The translations under genes were made by a program, and so were the position numbers. A stretch of DNA of 64,000 nucleotides from Halobaculum saliterrae (GTDB lineage Archaea > Halobacteriota > Halobacteria > Halobacteriales > Haloferacaceae). Positions 62,008-64,000 of the stretch are shown piece after piece. The notes beneath the pieces were generated by a model, which saw only the letters and a program-made list of their open reading frames with translations, made no database searches and was not told where the DNA came from. The DNA lies in assembly GCF_009831625.1 (NCBI RefSeq), contig NZ_WUUS01000005.1, forward strand, positions 124,001 through 188,000. The letters are read 5' to 3'. Within the stretch, counting starts at the first letter, position 1. Every line of letters begins with the position of its first letter.

Positions 62008-63288
62008 GTGTCTACTACCGACGTGTTCGCTCCGCTCGGAGACGCGATCGCGTCGGTCCAGTCGGTGCTCGTCGTCGACGACGACCGGGCGATGGTCGAC
62101 CTCCTGACCGAGCGGCTGGACCGCGATCTCGACGGCGCGTCGGTGTCGGGGACGACCGATCCGACGGAGGCGGTCGGGCGGGTCGAGGGGGGTGAGACGA
62201 GCTGTCTGGTCTCCGACTACGACATGCCGAGGATCGACGGCCTGTCGCTGCTCCGGCGGGTTCGAGAGATCGACGACCGCGTGCCGTTCGTGTTGTTCAC
62301 CGGACGGGGAAGCGAGGAGATCGCCAGCGACGCGATCTCCGCGGGCGTCACCGATTACATCCAGAAGGGAGGCTCGGAGTCGTTCACCGTCCTCGCCAAC
62401 AGCGTCGGCCGAGCGCTCTCGCGGCGGCGCGCCGAGCGCGAGCGAGAGGCCGCCAGACGGTCGCTCGCGGCCAAGGACGCGACGCTGGAGTCCCTGTTCG
62501 AGTCGATCCCGGCTCCGGCGCTCGTCGTCGACGCCGCCGAGCCGACGACACCGATCGATCAGCTGAACCCCGCGTTCACCCGACGGTTCGACGTGGACCC
62601 CGAGCGAGCGCTCGGCGCGCCGATCGAGACGGTCGTGGAGGCGGTCGGCGAGGCGTCCGTCGAGCGGATCGCGACCGACGCGTCCACACGCCGAGCTGAA
62701 CTGACGTGCCGGACGCCGGCGGGCGACCGCGAGTTCCTCGTCACGGTCGTCGCCGCCGGCGACGACGGCGACGAGCGGTACGTCGTGTTCACCGACATCG
62801 ACGAACAGAAGCGGATACAGCGCGCCCTCGCCGACCTCCACGAGGCGACCCAGCGCCTGCTGGCGACCGACGACGCGCGGGAGATCGAGGGGATCGCGCT
62901 GTCCGCGGCGGCGGACGTGCTCGGGTTCCCGTACAACGGAACGCGTCGCTACGACCCGGCGGGCGATCGGCTCGTTCCCAGCGAGACGACTTCGGAGGCC
63001 GCGGACCGATACGACCGGCCCCGCTCGGCGTACGAGCGCGGGGATCCCGAGGCGATCCACGCGTGGCGGGCGTTCGACGAGAACGAGCCGGTCACGGTGG
63101 CGAGGCAGTCGGAGATCCAACGGGAGGGTGTCGCGAGCAAGGTGTACCTCCCGGTGGGCGAGTGGGGGCTGCTCACGCTCTCGGATCCAGAGCGGGACCG
63201 GATCACCGAGACCGAGGAGTATCTAGGGAAGGTTCTCGCGACGAACACGGCCGCGGCGCTGTCCGGAGCGGACGGGGCATCCGAGTGA
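62008..63288 (+). CDS. REC-PAS-GAF signalling protein without kinase or DNA-binding domain
   Basis: The 426-residue protein has a receiver domain (phosphoacceptor Asp70 in SDYDMP), a PAS-like domain from about 160 to 270, and a GAF-like domain from about 280 to 420. There is no His-kinase or HTH segment, which suggests that it acts through protein contacts. The GTG at 62008 is the longest reasonable start. An in-frame GTG at 62023 is 25-30 bases after a TATA-like TTTTTA and is the better leaderless start. Confidence 0.82.
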   Translation: MSTTDVFAPLGDAIASVQSVLVVDDDRAMVDLLTERLDRDLDGASVSGTTDPTEAVGRVEGGETSCLVSDYDMPRIDGLSLLRRVREIDDRVPFVLFTGRGSEEIASDAISAGVTDYIQKGGSESFTVLANSVGRALSRRRAEREREAARRSLAAKDATLESLFESIPAPALVVDAAEPTTPIDQLNPAFTRRFDVDPERALGAPIETVVEAVGEASVERIATDASTRRAELTCRTPAGDREFLVTVVAAGDDGDERYVVFTDIDEQKRIQRALADLHEATQRLLATDDAREIEGIALSAAADVLGFPYNGTRRYDPAGDRLVPSETTSEAADRYDRPRSAYERGDPEAIHAWRAFDENEPVTVARQSEIQREGVASKVYLPVGEWGLLTLSDPERDRITETEEYLGKVLATNTAAALSGADGASE

Positions 63289-63406
63289 TCGGCGGTCGGA
63301 GCGTCGTCGCTCGCGTCGCTACCGCCCTCGTTGCGCCGCCGGTGTCGGCTCGTCGCAGTCCCCGTATCGCCGACGACTCGACGCCGACCGCACACCGGCT
63401 CCGGCC

Positions 63407-64000
63407 TCACGCCTCCGCCGGCTCGTCGGACCGCTCGCGGATCAGCTCGCGGATCCGATCGGGGTCGTCGGTGCGCGAGAGCTCGACCATCGTGACGATG
63501 GCGGTGCCGTCGACGGTCTCCTCCTTGGGTTCGTCGTCGCCCTCGGTGAAGTAGACGGCGCGGGTCCCGGTGACGCGCCCGAGCGACCCCATCAGCTTGG
63601 CGCGCTTCTCGGCGGTCCTGTCGAACGGCGAGTGGCCGGTCAACAGTGTGAACTCCACGCGCGGCTCGGCCTCGTCCTCGCCGACAGCGGTGAACGGCGC
63701 CCGCTGGGTGGGGTGCACCGCGAAGCCCGCCCGCGAGAGCACGCCGTACACGTGCTCGTCGTCGGGGTCGACCTCCGGGGGCTCGGGGGTGGGGTCCGCC
63801 TCGCGGACTTCCTCCGCACCCTCCATCACCCGAACGGGGTCGGAGAATGGGCGATCGAACAGGTCCTCCAGCTCGACGGCGACCTCGACGGAGGCGTTCA
63901 TCCCGTCCTCGTACTTCGCGACGGTGCGCCGGGAGACGCCCAGCTCGTCGGCCAGGCGGCCGAGGCTCCAGTCACGGTCCCTGCGCTCGTCCGCGATCGT
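63407..64000 (-). CDS. Archaeal HTH transcriptional regulator (5' end beyond the window)
   Basis: The visible part is about 197 codons. The reading frame stays open from the right edge of the window and encodes a helix-turn-helix LADELGVSRRTVAKYEDG just before a Met at 63901. That Met is therefore internal, not the start. The C-terminal part (DRPFSDPVRVM, YGVLSRAGFAVHPTQRAPF, TVDGTAIVTMVELSR) matches archaeal HTH regulators of unknown target. It is of the same broad class as the gene at 57422-58141. The start codon lies outside the window. Confidence 0.85.
   Translation of the reverse strand, partial: TIADERRDRDWSLGRLADELGVSRRTVAKYEDGMNASVEVAVELEDLFDRPFSDPVRVMEGAEEVREADPTPEPPEVDPDDEHVYGVLSRAGFAVHPTQRAPFTAVGEDEAEPRVEFTLLTGHSPFDRTAEKRAKLMGSLGRVTGTRAVYFTEGDDEPKEETVDGTAIVTMVELSRTDDPDRIRELIRERSDEPAEA

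Noticed and set aside
1-64000. Mobile element, CRISPR array or prophage
   Set aside because: No transposase, integrase, phage gene, spaced direct repeats or region of different composition was seen.

Overview
The window is a stretch of core chromosome from a halophilic archaeon (class Halobacteria). It is GC-rich, its proteins are strongly acidic, and GTG starts are common. Many genes have a TATA-like element only 23-30 bases before the start codon, which implies leaderless mRNAs. Recognisable haloarchaeal families include CetZ tubulin, HalOD1, HalX, HVO_0758 zinc fingers, Bat-type HTH-10 and presenilin-like proteases. The tetranucleotide CTAG is very rare, also typical of the group. I cannot place the genus with confidence. 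No rRNA, tRNA, insertion sequence or CRISPR array was seen.

Layout. 1-3 kb: smc (cut by the left edge) and a small coiled-coil gene. 3-7.4 kb: a 1429-residue surface protein with three different repeat regions. 7.9-10 kb: a small membrane protein and two tandem presenilin-type (A22) proteases. 10-13.4 kb: a coupled PUA/NYN pair, a deaminase, a PhzF protein and a membrane protein. 13.6-19.6 kb: ppsA with an upstream TrmB-type site, mfnA, a VTT membrane protein, a probable CTAG methyltransferase and an HxlR regulator. 19.7-28.9 kb: small regulators (HTH-10, HalOD1, DUF7344-like), a lipoprotein, YbaK, metG, cspA, two zinc-ribbon proteins, a VOC protein and an MFS transporter. 29-32.7 kb: aldo/keto reductase, DHH phosphoesterase, SDR and a DUF5791-like protein.

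32.7-42.9 kb, minus strand: a type IV pilus-like or secretion cluster with an ATPase, a membrane platform, four single-helix pseudopilin-like proteins, a coiled-coil protein and a small exported protein. Three transcription units in it start with nearly the same promoter-proximal sequence. A cetZ gene is divergent from it. 44-48 kb: HalX response regulator, ctaA and a polar amino-acid ABC transporter. 48-64 kb: zinc alcohol dehydrogenase, RFC large subunit, a type IV pilin, a COG1099-type hydrolase, DUF2150, a long pilin-anchored surface protein, HMG-CoA synthase, thioredoxin-like protein, two HTH regulators (one cut by the right edge), YdjM-like, GNAT, amidohydrolase, glutaredoxin and a REC-PAS-GAF protein.

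How it fits together. ppsA belongs to gluconeogenesis, mfnA to beta-alanine/CoA supply, hmgB to archaeal lipid (mevalonate) synthesis, and ctaA to heme A for terminal oxidases. smc and RFC serve chromosome maintenance. The pilus-like cluster, the separate pilin, the pilin-anchored protein, the giant surface protein and CetZ together suggest heavy investment in cell surface and shape. The least explained parts are the pilus-like cluster with its shared promoter, the surface protein's 23-residue repeats, and the protease pair with its structured upstream DNA.
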